DNA of 64,000 bases from Cucumis sativus. Lineage: Eukaryota > Streptophyta > Magnoliopsida > Cucurbitales > Cucurbitaceae. Below, one piece after another: positions 11,268 to 21,448 of the stretch. Position 1 is the first letter of the stretch, and each line of letters opens with the position of its first letter. The stretch is taken from contig NC_026661.2 in NCBI RefSeq assembly GCF_000004075.3, positions 5,602,058 through 5,666,057 of the forward strand, written 5' to 3'. Under the pieces are notes generated by a model that was not told the origin of the DNA, did no database searches, and saw nothing but the letters and a program-made list of their open reading frames with translations. The position numbers and the translations under genes were made by a program.

Positions 11268-13117
11268 ATGTACTGTTTCATTCGTCCTTTTCACAGCGCT
11301 GTTCATCTTCTCAAGCCCTCTTCCATATTAAATTCTAACCACAGACCTTTAATTTCTTGTCATTACACTCACTCTGAAGATGTTTCCATCAAACCCCTCC
11401 TTCAAACACACAATGTTGTTGACATCCAATTTCTTGTTCAATTACTGCGACATGGGTCTCCCCCTACTCCTCCCATTCTCACTAAAACCATATCCATCTG
11501 CACAAAATCCACCCTTCTGGACTTTGGAATTCAAGTCCATTCAACCATTATCAAGCTGGGTTTCTCTCTCAATCCTTATATTTTTACTGCTCTTGTTGAT
11601 ATGTATGGTAAATGTTGGTCTATCTCGGATGCCCACAAGGTGTTTGATGAAATGAGTTGTCCAAGTGTGGTCACTTGGAATTCTTTGGTTACTGGTTATT
11701 TGCAAGCTGGCTACCCTTTGATGGCAGTTTCTTTGTTTTTAGAGATGCTAAAGAAAGGGATTGAACCCACCCCTTCAGTTTATCTGGTGGTCTTGTGGGC
11801 TGTTCTCAGTTACAAAAGGGAGATCTTGGAAGTCAACTTCATGCTATGAGTTTGAAACTAAGGTTTTCGTCTAATGTTGTTGTGGGTACAGGATTAATTG
11901 ATATGTACTCTAAGTGTTGCAACCTTCAGGATTCGAGGAGAGTGTTCGATATAATGCTGAACAAGAATGTGTTTACTTGGACTTCGATGATCTCTGGTTA
12001 TGCTCGGAATCAGTTGCCTCATGAGGCAATGATTTTGATGAGAGAAATGCTGCATTTGAATCTTAAACCAAATGGTATGACTTATAATAGCTTGCTAAGT
12101 TCATTTTCATGTCCTCGTCATTTTGATAAATGTAAGCAAATCCATTGTCGCATAATAACGGAAGGGTACGAGAGTAATAACTATATAGCTGTTACACTTG
12201 TTACTGCATATTCAGAATGTTGCGGTAGCTTGGAAGACTATAGGAAGGTTTGCTCAAACATTAGAATGTCAGACCAGATTTCGTGGAATGCAGTCATAGC
12301 TGGTTTTACGAACTTGGGAATTGGTGAGGAAGCTTTGGAATGTTTCATTCAAATGAGGAGGGAAAAATTTGATGTGGACTTCTTCACATTTACAAGCATT
12401 TTTAAGGCTATAGGTATGACTTCAGCTCTAGAAGAAGGAAAGCAAATTCATGGTCTAGTTTATAAAACTGGATATACTCTAAATTTATCTGTCCAAAATG
12501 GTCTTGTGTCTATGTATGCTAGATCTGGTGCTATCAGGGATTCAAAAATGGTCTTCTCGATGATGAATGAACACGACTTAATATCCTGGAATTCATTGCT
12601 TTCAGGATGTGCTTACCATGGATGTGGTGAAGAGGCTATAGACTTATTTGAGAAAATGAGAAGAACGTGTATCAAACCAGATAATACCTCATTCCTTGCT
12701 GTTCTCACTGCTTGTAGTCATGTTGGCTTGCTGGACAAGGGACTTGAATATTTCAAGTTGATGAGAAATAGTGAATTGGTCGAACCTCCAAAGCTGGAGC
12801 ATTATGCTACCTTGGTTGACCTTTTCGGTCGAGCAGGAAAGCTTTATGAAGCTGAAGCTTTCATTGAAAGCATCCCGATAGAACCAGGGATTTCAATTTA
12901 CAAAGCTTTGTTGAGTGCTTGCCTAATCCATGGAAATAAAGATATTGCCATTCGTACTGCGAAAAAGCTTTTGGAACTATATCCATATGATCCAGCAACT
13001 TACATCATGTTGTCGAATGCGCTGGGGAGAGATGGTTATTGGGATGATGCTGCTAGCATAAGGAGGCTAATGTCCAACAGAGGAGTCAAGAAAGAACCTG
13101 GTTTCAGCTGGATGTGA
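11268..13117 (+). pseudogene. PPR gene split by one frameshift
   Basis: Intronless PLS/E-type PPR gene in two overlapping frames. Frame one runs from the ATG at 11268 to the stop at 11847-11849; the PPR text is lost after KKGIEPTP. Frame two carries PPR text in register from about 11771 (FSLSGGLVGCSQLQKGDLG) to the TGA at 13115-13117. One extra base in the C run at 11770-11773 would join them into about 616 residues, so this looks like a one-base loss. Repeat text includes LVDMYGKCWSISDAHKVFDE, VTWNSLVTGYLQAGYPLMAV, WTSMISGYARNQLPHEAM, ISWNAVIAGFTNLGIGEEAL and, in the E-like end, LEHYATLVDLFGRAGKLYEA and KKEPGFSWM. It ends there without E+ or DYW. Downstream codons are otherwise undisturbed, so either the mutation is very young or it is a sequence error. 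It probably targets a plastid or mitochondrion. Confidence 0.8.
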
Positions 13118-14086
13118 CTTCATTAAAGGGGAATTTTCAGGATAAATTATGATCCTACAAGGCAAATGGTTGACAGATAAACACTTTTAATGGGTTCATA
13201 GCTAAACTTCCTCAAAGATCATTTTATAATTATCCTTTGGGTTTATTCTCTGGGACGAGGTTCATTCGATACCTGTGGTTGATACTTACTTTGTGATCCT
13301 TGGGTTTGTCCCTTTTCTGGTGAAGAATTTGACAAATACATGATTCCTAGCTCTGTATTTATTCAAAACTAACTTATTTGTGGTAGATCAACTGCATATC
13401 TGGGTCTCTTTACCACAAATTTGATGCTCTATGTACATCATTTGGACCGAGTAAATGAGGCTATGCTATTGCAGGAGAAACTCTTAAGTTATGGGGCGTG
13501 AGAAGGGGGATTTGAAATTGGGTAAGACCAAACAAATCAGTAGGAGAAGACAAATAATTGAACCAAAATTTCAAAATTTCCTCTCCAAGGATATAGATAA
13601 ATTAGTGATTAGGAGATTATGCATCGATGACAGAGGTGCCACACCAATCAATATACGTAGTTGCTTCATTGCTTGTAATTTAGAGGGAGAACCAGCGATG
13701 TATTTATGTCTGTCATGACTGAAAAGAGCATAGCCCTCAAAGAGCACCCTTCGAATTTCCTCAAACTGAGAAAGGAACATTTGGAGCTGAAGCTTGTTGA
13801 AAATTCCCAGAGAAAATTGTTCCTTCCTCCAGATTAGTATTGCTGAACAAGAAATGCAGGAAGTTACACAGCTGAAATTGCCTGCACTGGAAGATTAAGT
13901 TTGGTCTTCCTTCATTCAGTTTAGATGTAAATGCTAGAAATCTGTTTGTAAAAGTTACTGATTGGAAATACATTGGGTATTGTTAATGACTAGCAATTTT
14001 GTTTATCGTTTAATGATACTAAGCTTTTAATGAAGTTTTATTACAGTAACAATTTACATTACTGGAGGCAAAGCTGTAGAAAATTC
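13118..14086. other. Spacer between convergent PPR and RCA genes
   Basis: Holds the 3' ends of both convergent genes. Short open frames at 13491-13780 show no family resemblance. A ttgcag acceptor-like site near 13470 could belong to a 3' UTR intron of the PPR transcript, but this is not supported further. Confidence 0.35.
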
Positions 14087-14093
14087 CTAAGAG

Positions 14094-17000
14094 TCAATGC
14101 TGGAAGCTTTTGTCGTCGAATCTGGCTGTTGGGACATAGTTTTTAGTAGATGAATCTGCACAGCCTTCAGGAACAATGATATTAACTTGTTGCGTTCCTC
14201 TTCCCCCATTGATTCTTTAAAATTGCAAAAAATGAACGATTAATGTGAATTAAATCCCAAAAACAAATGATAGACAGACTAGAATTGAAAACTTTCCCTA
14301 CCATAAGAAGTTCCCGACTGTACAACAACATCCTCATTTGCATCTACAGTAGCAGCTTCTTTAAAAATGAAAAAAAGAAAACCTAATTAGGCTTTATTTA
14401 AAAAATAAAAACAAATTATCAAAGACTACTTTGAACGTAAGAGTTGCTTACCAGAACTTCCTGACTGAACGACATCCTCATTTGCACCCATAAGAGCCGG
14501 TTCTTCTAAATTTTATAAAACTGACCATTAATGGTTTGACTTGCATATAACAAATAGTCTTCAAATGTAAAATTTGCCTACCAGAAATTTCCGACTGAAC
14601 AACATCCTCAGTTGCATCTTCGACAGCAACTTCTTTAAAATTGAAAAATGAATTATTGTCTTAGATCAAATTTCTTAATGTAAATGATCAAGGAGCAACT
14701 TTAGATGTAAATGTTAATTACCATAAGAAGTTTTTGACTGAACAGCATCCTCATTTGCAATTCCAAGTGGGACTTCTAAGATTGCAAGGAAGAATTATTA
14801 GTGTAAACTAAATTTTAGAAAACAAATGATCAAGACATGATTTTAAATGTAGAAGCTGCCTACCATGAGAAGTTTCTAACTGAACGACATCCTCATTTGT
14901 ATCGATAAGAGCCTCAACTGTTTCTTCGATGGCGTTTTCAAGAGCTGTTTCTTTAGCATTGGAAAAAAAAAAGAGATTAAATTTAAGAACACAAATAATC
15001 AAGACATGAATTTGAATGTGAAAGTTAACTACCGTTCGAACTTCCTGACTCAACATCCTCATTTGCATCTTCAAGAGCAACTTCTTTAAAGTGAAAAGAG
15101 AATGATAAGTTTAGATTAAATTTCATAAACCAAATGATCCACACACAACTTTGGATTTAAAAGTTACTTACCTTCAGAAGTTTCTGACTGAACAACATCT
15201 TCATTTGCAACATCGAGGGCAGCTTCTTTAAAATTGTAAAAGAAAAACAAAACAATCAATACAGATTAATTTTATAAAAAACAAATTATGGAGAAACGAC
15301 TTTGAACGTAAAAGTTGTTTACCCTGAGAAGTCTTAAACTGAACATCATCCTCGTTTGCATCTCCAAGAGCAGCTTCGTTCAGATACTTGTCAGCCAATT
15401 TAACTCTCTTCACATTCTCCTGTTCCATGACGAGCATGTTGCCATATTCAAGAAGCTTTTCTATTGTCATCTTCGGTTGGTCAAAAGTTGGGGGACTTTC
15501 CTTGGAGTTAACAAGATTTCTTCCAATGCGCTCAACGCCAACGCCTACAGCCCACTTTCTCACTTCATCGTCATAAACTCGAGCTCTCAAAGCACCAAAG
15601 AAGTCTGCAAAACAGTTATATAACTTATAATAAGAGATGCTAAACGTCTGTAAGAGATGATCATTTACAATTAATTAGCTCAACTGGAACATCCCTATAC
15701 AGAAATTATACAACTTACCTATTGACTGTCCTGGGAAGGTGTCGACAAGTTTGACAATATCCTCGAAAGGCACGCCATCAGTCCTAAATATTCCAGTGCA
15801 AATACCAATACGATCTTCACGAGTTGGAGCCCAGTAGAATTTATCCATCCGACCATCACGAATGAGAGGTGCATATAACGTTGAGAAGTCGTTACCAGTT
15901 ACTATGATGGGAACTCTGGGATTTTCTTCCTTGTTATACATGCCTGGTAGCTGCACATTGGTTGGGTTGTCAGCAATGTTCATAAGAGTAGCATTTACCA
16001 TCTGGTTATTCACTGTGTACTGGGTAGTCCCACCAAGCCTTCCAGCTCCAGCATCAAGATCGTTGATAAATAGACAACACATTTTCCCTTTCTTGATGAT
16101 ATCAGCTGCCTCTCTGTATCTTTGCCTGATCAATTTTGCTGGCTCTCCTGCATTCCCACTTTCTAATTCCCCAGCACTCATCATAATAGGGCTGAAAATT
16201 CATCATAACTAAAAAAAATTAAGACCAACAATATATCAGGGAGACGTAGAAGCCTGTATGATGAACTTAAACCCTCCAAACAACTTCCTCAGAACTAGAT
16301 GGTTTTTAACTTACTTGATTCCCATCTTAGCAAATACAAGTTCACACTGGAAAGACTTTCCTTGACCTTTACCTCCCCAAACACCCAGAATGAGAGGAAC
16401 CTAAAATAAATGCATCCAAGAAGGTTGGCAAGTTAGCACTGAAAGACAAACAAGAACTTATTGTCAAATTGTCGCGTCATATTTTTAACCTTAATGTTCG
16501 GGAGGGTCAAGAAGTTCTTAACAATGTGAACCGTAAGTTTGTCCATGAAAGCTGGAGCTATGTAAAACCCATCCACATTATTGTCGTAGCTGTAACTGAA
16601 ACATTGTCACACTTTAAGTACACTAGCATAAAAATGTTCAAACCTACTGCAGAGTTCCATATTAAAACTTACTCTCGAAGTCCAGCACTAATGTATTCAT
16701 ATGAACTCAATACAGCATTGTGAGTTCCTGTCCCCATGGGAGCTTGGAAAAGAGGATCCGCCAAACCCTTCCCTCTGGTAATGTCTTGTTGGTCATCAGA
16801 AGTATCGAAAGCAAGGCCACGCCATTTGTCCTTCTCGGTCTGCTTCTCCTCATCCTGCTCAGCAACAATCTTGAAGTTTCCAGTCACCATTTTTGAGGTG
16901 GTGAATCTAGAACTGACCTTTAACCTGCTGCCCAAAAACGCAGAGTTTGGAACTAAACCTCCATAGTTACTGTTGTTTAGCTGCATAGTGTTAATTTTAG

Positions 17001-17249
17001 AATCGTCAGGCTCTCTTATTTTCAAGCTTATACAAGTCATTACATTACAGATGAAATTCCCCATTCTTTGCTACACCTAAAGCTGTAAATAAAATGACCT
17101 TTCAAGATTGAATGATGAAACCCAGATAGAAAAGATGAAATTATTTTAATATATTGGTATTCTCCATCAAATTACCCAAAAGATTAGGCAGGAAGAAACA
17201 GTACCGTTGTTCTATTAACAGCTCCAATGGTTGAAACCGTGGCAGCCAT
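14094..17249 (-). CDS. RCA: Rubisco activase with tandem C-terminal mini-exons
   Basis: AAA+ chaperone of the chloroplast stroma that removes inhibitory sugar phosphates from Rubisco. Exons on the minus strand: 17249-17205, 16980-16673, 16595-16490, 16400-16315, 16191-15719, 15604-15323, seven mini-exons, then 14197-14094. All introns are GT-AG and phases fit (602 residues; usual length about 430-475). Residues 1-55 are a transit peptide ([15 protein letters not shown]). Walker A GGKGQGKS is at 162-169, Walker [11 protein letters not shown] near 222-231, followed by [20 protein letters not shown] and [13 protein letters not shown]; the AAA+ core looks intact. The C-terminus is abnormal: after [14 protein letters not shown] come seven in-phase repeat exons, then a tail resembling the redox alpha extension (VPEGCADSS) but lacking its second Cys. 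It is convergent with the PPR gene. Core identity is certain; use of all mini-exons is inferred from splice sites. Confidence 0.93.
14302..15225 (-). repeat. RCA: Seven tandem exon-intron duplications in RCA
   Basis: Mini-exons A-G in transcript order: 15225-15172 (54 nt), 15083-15033 (51), 14950-14864 (87), 14775-14722 (54), 14632-14582 (51), 14502-14452 (51) and 14358-14302 (57). Each starts after an AAAG or TTAG acceptor, ends in G before GTAAG/GTAGG/GTAATT-type donors, and is phase 1-1, so each adds a whole number of residues. Consensus peptide is [19 protein letters not shown], matching the end of exon 6 ([19 protein letters not shown]), the evident parent. Introns of 79-97 nt are also alike (TGATCATTTG and AATTTAATCT recur), so the duplicated unit is exon plus intron, about 130-170 bp. 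Exon C is 33 nt longer through an internal duplication ([20 protein letters not shown]). Exon F has a tandem acceptor (TAGAAG) that could add one Glu. Confidence 0.88.
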
Positions 17250-17429
17250 GGATTAAGGATTAAGGAGGGTCTGAACCAGTGAAAATTCTAGTTGCAACCT
17301 TGCACCATCCCTCCTCTCAAAATAGATGAACAATCGAGTGAATCATCTTGAGCTTTCTGAAATTGGCTGTTCAGCCTCTTCACTGCGTCCAATGAACTCT
17401 TGAGAGACTTGCTAGTATTCACAACCACA

Positions 17430-17435
17430 CACGTG
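17430..17435. promoter_or_regulatory. G-box (CACGTG) upstream of RCA
   Basis: Palindromic CACGTG in the context CCACGTGTG on the RCA strand, about 180 bp upstream of the RCA start codon. G-boxes bound by bZIP/bHLH factors are typical of light-regulated photosynthesis genes. Confidence 0.5.
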
Positions 17436-17787
17436 GCAAACTAAGGCACCCATTCAGTAAAATTACTAACAAAACATGATTCTCAAATCTGCTTAATCTA
17501 AAGCGACCGTTGAGGTTAGGATTTAAGTCCCCCTCTGCACCACGTAAAAAGTGGATGTGAAAGACAAACGAAAACAGAGCTCTCATATTTTTTACATAAT
17601 ACTGAAACCACAAACTTTCTCCATTCCATACAGTATGGCCCGTACCCAGGAAGGTAAAACCCAAGCATAATTCAAGAGGTATCCAAAACGATCCGTGCAA
17701 AATAAAACAAAAAACTTGCTTTCTATCCAATCCCAAATATACAAAAACAGAAATCGGGAGACTTTGATGTGCCATATTCAATCACGC

Positions 17788-17793
17788 CTTATC
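17788..17793 (-). promoter_or_regulatory. I-box (GATAAG) upstream of RCA
   Basis: GATAAGG on the RCA strand, about 540 bp upstream of its ATG. The G-box plus I-box pair is a known light-responsive combination; function here is inference. Confidence 0.35.
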
Positions 17794-19370
17794 TCTTCGA
17801 GATACTTCTAATGGATTAACATCCAACACATAGGAAGAAAATAGTAACAGTTGTACGAAGGAAACATGAGTTATTTGAGTTTGTTTAATTAATTTAGCTC
17901 AAATGTGAATTTTATTTAATTACTTTGTTAACTAGTAATAAAAATTTAACTGTATTTTACACTATGCTTGTAAGGTTATAATAGTCACATTCAAAATGTG
18001 TCAGAGAACTCTTTGGAACTTCCCATAATTGAAATTATGAGTGTCTTCTCTTGATTGTGAGTTTACTGGTGTTCCTAGGATGGATTTCTTTACGACTTTG
18101 CAGGGAGTTGTGTTTTTGGACAATCCTTTGTGGATTCATTTCCATACACCTAAAACGACAGACATGCAGTCTAAAGTAATTGCTCCAAGCAATTCTCAAT
18201 TCCTGCAGAATTTGCTCTTGTTTTCATACAGATTACAGTTCAATAACTAGAAACGGGTAAGAACAAAGAACCCCAGCTAAGTTCTTGACCCCCTCAACAG
18301 ATAAGTAACAAACAACAGAAATGAGGAAATGAGGATGAACTGAAGGAAGATTACTTGGAAAATCCAAAGGCTACGATATGGCATTTGAACCGATGGTTGT
18401 GGCAATGAATGATCACAATCTTTCATCCACTTGTACAACAAAGTGGGGCATGAGAGGAATGAAACCACAATTCAGGCTGATCATCGACCCATAATTTTGT
18501 ACATACCTGTTGGATCACCGACGCCAACGGCCAATACACCACCATGATCATAGGAATTATGAGGTCTTATGATTTGGGCAGTAAGTTTGAAAAATTGTCT
18601 ATGTCACTTCACTATCTACCTCAAAAATCCTCACAATAATCGAGGTGAGCGTAATTTAACAATAATCAACATTTATCCCATATCTTGTAAAACTAATAAT
18701 ATATACTACTCAGAAAATATATGTATTATACAGCACAATTTTAAATCCAGTCCAAGTTCAACTAACATAGAATTTATACTATAACTTTGAAATCAAGAGG
18801 TTTCACTCACCATCCAACCCCACCTATCATAAAAATAATAATTATTATTGTTATTATAAATTTGAAAAGTTAGAAAGAAAAACCAGCATCTACCAACCTT
18901 AGAATAATGTATTTAAAGTCATTGATTTTGTCATAGGAATGCATTAGTGCATAAGTATGAGTGAGATGGATATAGTGCATTATTTAGAATGTATACAGAC
19001 AGGAGATTTTGAAAGGAAAAAAGCATCATATTTCCCAAATTTGTTTAGCATAGATTGGGTTGTCACCATAATGAAGTAACTGATTCTAAAAAAATATAGA
19101 TAAAAGAAGAAAATGGGAATATAATACAGTTTGTGATTTATTATCTAAAAATTAAAAAGAAAGTAAGAAAGATGTTTGAGTTCCAAGGCCAGCATTGAAG
19201 GCCTTAAACTTACCAATCCTCTTCTTCAGGAATGGAAAAACAAATTAGTTGAAAAACCTAAAAATGTTTAAGAAGATTTGCTAAATAAAGACGGTAGAAG
19301 GTTATGGCAGAAGACGTTAAAGAACAATTCACCCTCTTCTTTCATTTGTTTGCCTTATATTTCTCCTCCA

Positions 19371-19793
19371 ATGAGTGCAAATCAAACTGTCGTCGTTGAT
19401 TTTCTCAGAGGATCAATGGAGAACGAATACAAACCCAGATTGCCTAAACCTCCAACCAGGTTGCAGAAGCAGGCGCCGGCCAGTCTTCATCTCGATCAAC
19501 TTTCAAGCGTCTCAATGTCTTCTGCTAGTAACGACATTTGTTCCAAGGCGATTCTTCCTCTCCTATCGCCACTTCCTCTATCGCCACAGCCCTTGCCTGA
19601 AATCGACGGAAATAGAATATCTGCAAACGGAAATGCCGTAGACGGCGGCGGTGGTAATGGGGATCAAAGAGGAATAGGTTTTGTAGCTCCTGGTGGTTGG
19701 CAACATCCGGCAGTGGCAGCGACATTTCCTGATCCTTCTACGCTGTTTACTTTCTTTCAATCGCAATGCATGGTAAGCAGTAACACACCGTAA
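19371..19793 (+). CDS. Small conserved plant protein, unknown function
   Basis: Intronless open frame of 140 residues from the ATG at 19371; a second in-frame ATG at 19416 (MENEYKPRLPKPPTRLQKQA) is an equally good start, because the recognisable block begins there. The frame is open further upstream to 19278, but without an ATG. Blocks visible are RLPKPPTRLQKQAPASLHLD, AILPLLSPLPLSPQPLPE, a Gly/Asn-rich linker, VAPGGWQHPAVAATFPDPST and the end LFTFFQSQCMVSSNTP. The PTRLQKQAPASL, LLSPL-PQPLPE, GGWQHPA and TLFTFFQSQC blocks look like a small plant-specific family of unknown role. No signal peptide, membrane segment or catalytic motif is evident; it is probably largely disordered. Coding status rests on this block pattern, so moderate confidence. 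Confidence 0.65.
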   Translation: MSANQTVVVDFLRGSMENEYKPRLPKPPTRLQKQAPASLHLDQLSSVSMSSASNDICSKAILPLLSPLPLSPQPLPEIDGNRISANGNAVDGGGGNGDQRGIGFVAPGGWQHPAVAATFPDPSTLFTFFQSQCMVSSNTP

Positions 19794-21448
19794 GAAGAAG
19801 ATGGAGATTGTGGATCGATTCTCGCGTCTGATTATCTACGTAAATCCACCAATGTACATTATGATGTATGTGCGTGTGTGCGCGTGTGTGTTTGTTCATC
19901 AATTCCGTTAAGATCTCCATGAATACTTCCTCTGGTTTTAAGATTTCACACACTTCATCTTACTCATAATTTAACACCCTGCTTCTTCTTCTTCGTTTTC
20001 AATTTCTTCTCTATTCATTCATTCAATCAATTCAATTCATTTGTTGTAATTTGTTATCCATGTTCAAGTCTGAATCACGAATCTTATTTCGCCATTAATC
20101 ATGCTCAACATACGCAAATCAGATCTGATAATGAGATGACAAGAACAAGTTGAATTTTCTTTAACGTTATATGTGCGATAGCAAGCAATGCCGTTTTTAA
20201 CGCTTGGAGAAAGGAGAGAGTGGTAGCACGACTTACAGTTTCATTATTCATTTAGTACATATGGGTTTAGGAAATTTGAACAATACATCTCTTCCTTCTT
20301 AGATCACTAGATGTCAATTATGTTTTTAGAATTACAGCAGAAACCATGAACCTCTCGTGAGGCTATTTTACTTAATCATAAAATAACCATAATTAGGATT
20401 AGATAATTGCAAAACAACACCAAACAAATCCCTTCTTCTCAAGCTCATTTTTCGATCAGTGGTTTATAAGTCCTTCTAAATTTTTTAAACATGTTATTAA
20501 GATTTTTTTCAAACCAACACCGTTCAAATCTCTTAACTATCTTTAGTTCAACTCAAATTTTCAATCTATTATGTTCATCCCACCTATAATAGCTCATTTA
20601 ATTGTATTGTAATTAATCCAATAATAACACTTCTAATTGCACCTATAATTAGTTCAAATGAATGCAGTGTGAAGCTTTAGCCACGAAGAAAGTAAAATTA
20701 TGCTCAAATAATACTCTAATCAAATCAAATTAGACTCTTCTGAAGGAATTTACAACAATTGCAATAACACTATATTTTTATTTCTATTTTACCACTTATA
20801 AGAGATAGAGTTGATAACCAATAGAAAGCCATAAAAATGTCGTTCCAAGTATGTAGTAGATTTGACTACAGAAAAGCAAAAGATGAAAGATACATTTAGA
20901 ATGAACACTTTTAAGTGCTTGACAAATGTTCGTTTTTTATCACTTAAAAAGTCATTATAAAGAGAATGGATTGTCAAGACGTAATCACTTTGGGATAGAA
21001 GAGCCCATGCATCGAGATTTGAACCACTAAGATATTTGTTCAGTTTCATTACACATTACAAGGAGCCCTAATTGGGGATTAGTGTGAAGAATTAAAGCAA
21101 AGAAAATTTGAATTAACAAAACAATGATTGATTAGAGGGGGAAGAATCAAAGAGCATAAGAAATTGAAGTTACAAATATATTCCATTAGAGCAATAATAA
21201 ATTTTTACTCGAAAATCCTCAAGTTGCCATTCATTGAAGGCGGAAAGAGCTCTCATTCGTTATATACAAAACGCTAATAACATTCATCAAAATGAACATA
21301 AGGAAGAATCATCAACATGTCCTTTTCCTCTCGTGCGTTCACAAAACAAATATTAACTGAAGACAACTTAAACACCCAATGAACTTTCCCATCACTGCTG
21401 CTGCTACCAATATAACCAACCTCCCAATGAAGATGCCTCCATTAAAAA
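19794..21448. other. Spacer and TFIIA 3' UTR
   Basis: AT-rich spacer between the convergent small-protein gene and TFIIA. A short (GT)n tract with GC interruptions lies at 19866-19892. The last 100-200 bp next to 21449 should be the TFIIA 3' UTR. The frame at 20789-21049 shows no family match. Confidence 0.35.

Larger units (their letters stand above)
17250..19370. other. RCA promoter region and spacer
   Basis: About 2.1 kb between the divergent RCA and small-protein starts. Apart from the G-box and I-box I see no secure element. Open frames at 17419-17781, 18041-18250 and 18277-18468 have no recognisable domain. A TGGATCACCGACGCC patch near 18513 has coding-like composition but no supporting frame. 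Confidence 0.35.

Noticed and set aside
13491-13780. Open frames on both strands after the PPR gene
   Set aside because: No domain and no PPR motif; most likely 3' UTR or spacer.
14302-15323. Regularly spaced short similar units with similar spacers, superficially like a CRISPR array
   Set aside because: The host is a plant nucleus, units diverge, and each is a phased exon of Rubisco activase with splice sites; exon-intron duplication explains it.
15862-16212. 116-residue plus-strand open frame
   Set aside because: It is the antisense shadow of RCA exon 5, which encodes the Walker B region.
17419-17781. 120-residue open frame on the minus strand upstream of RCA
   Set aside because: No family resemblance, no splice context, and it covers the RCA promoter including the G-box.
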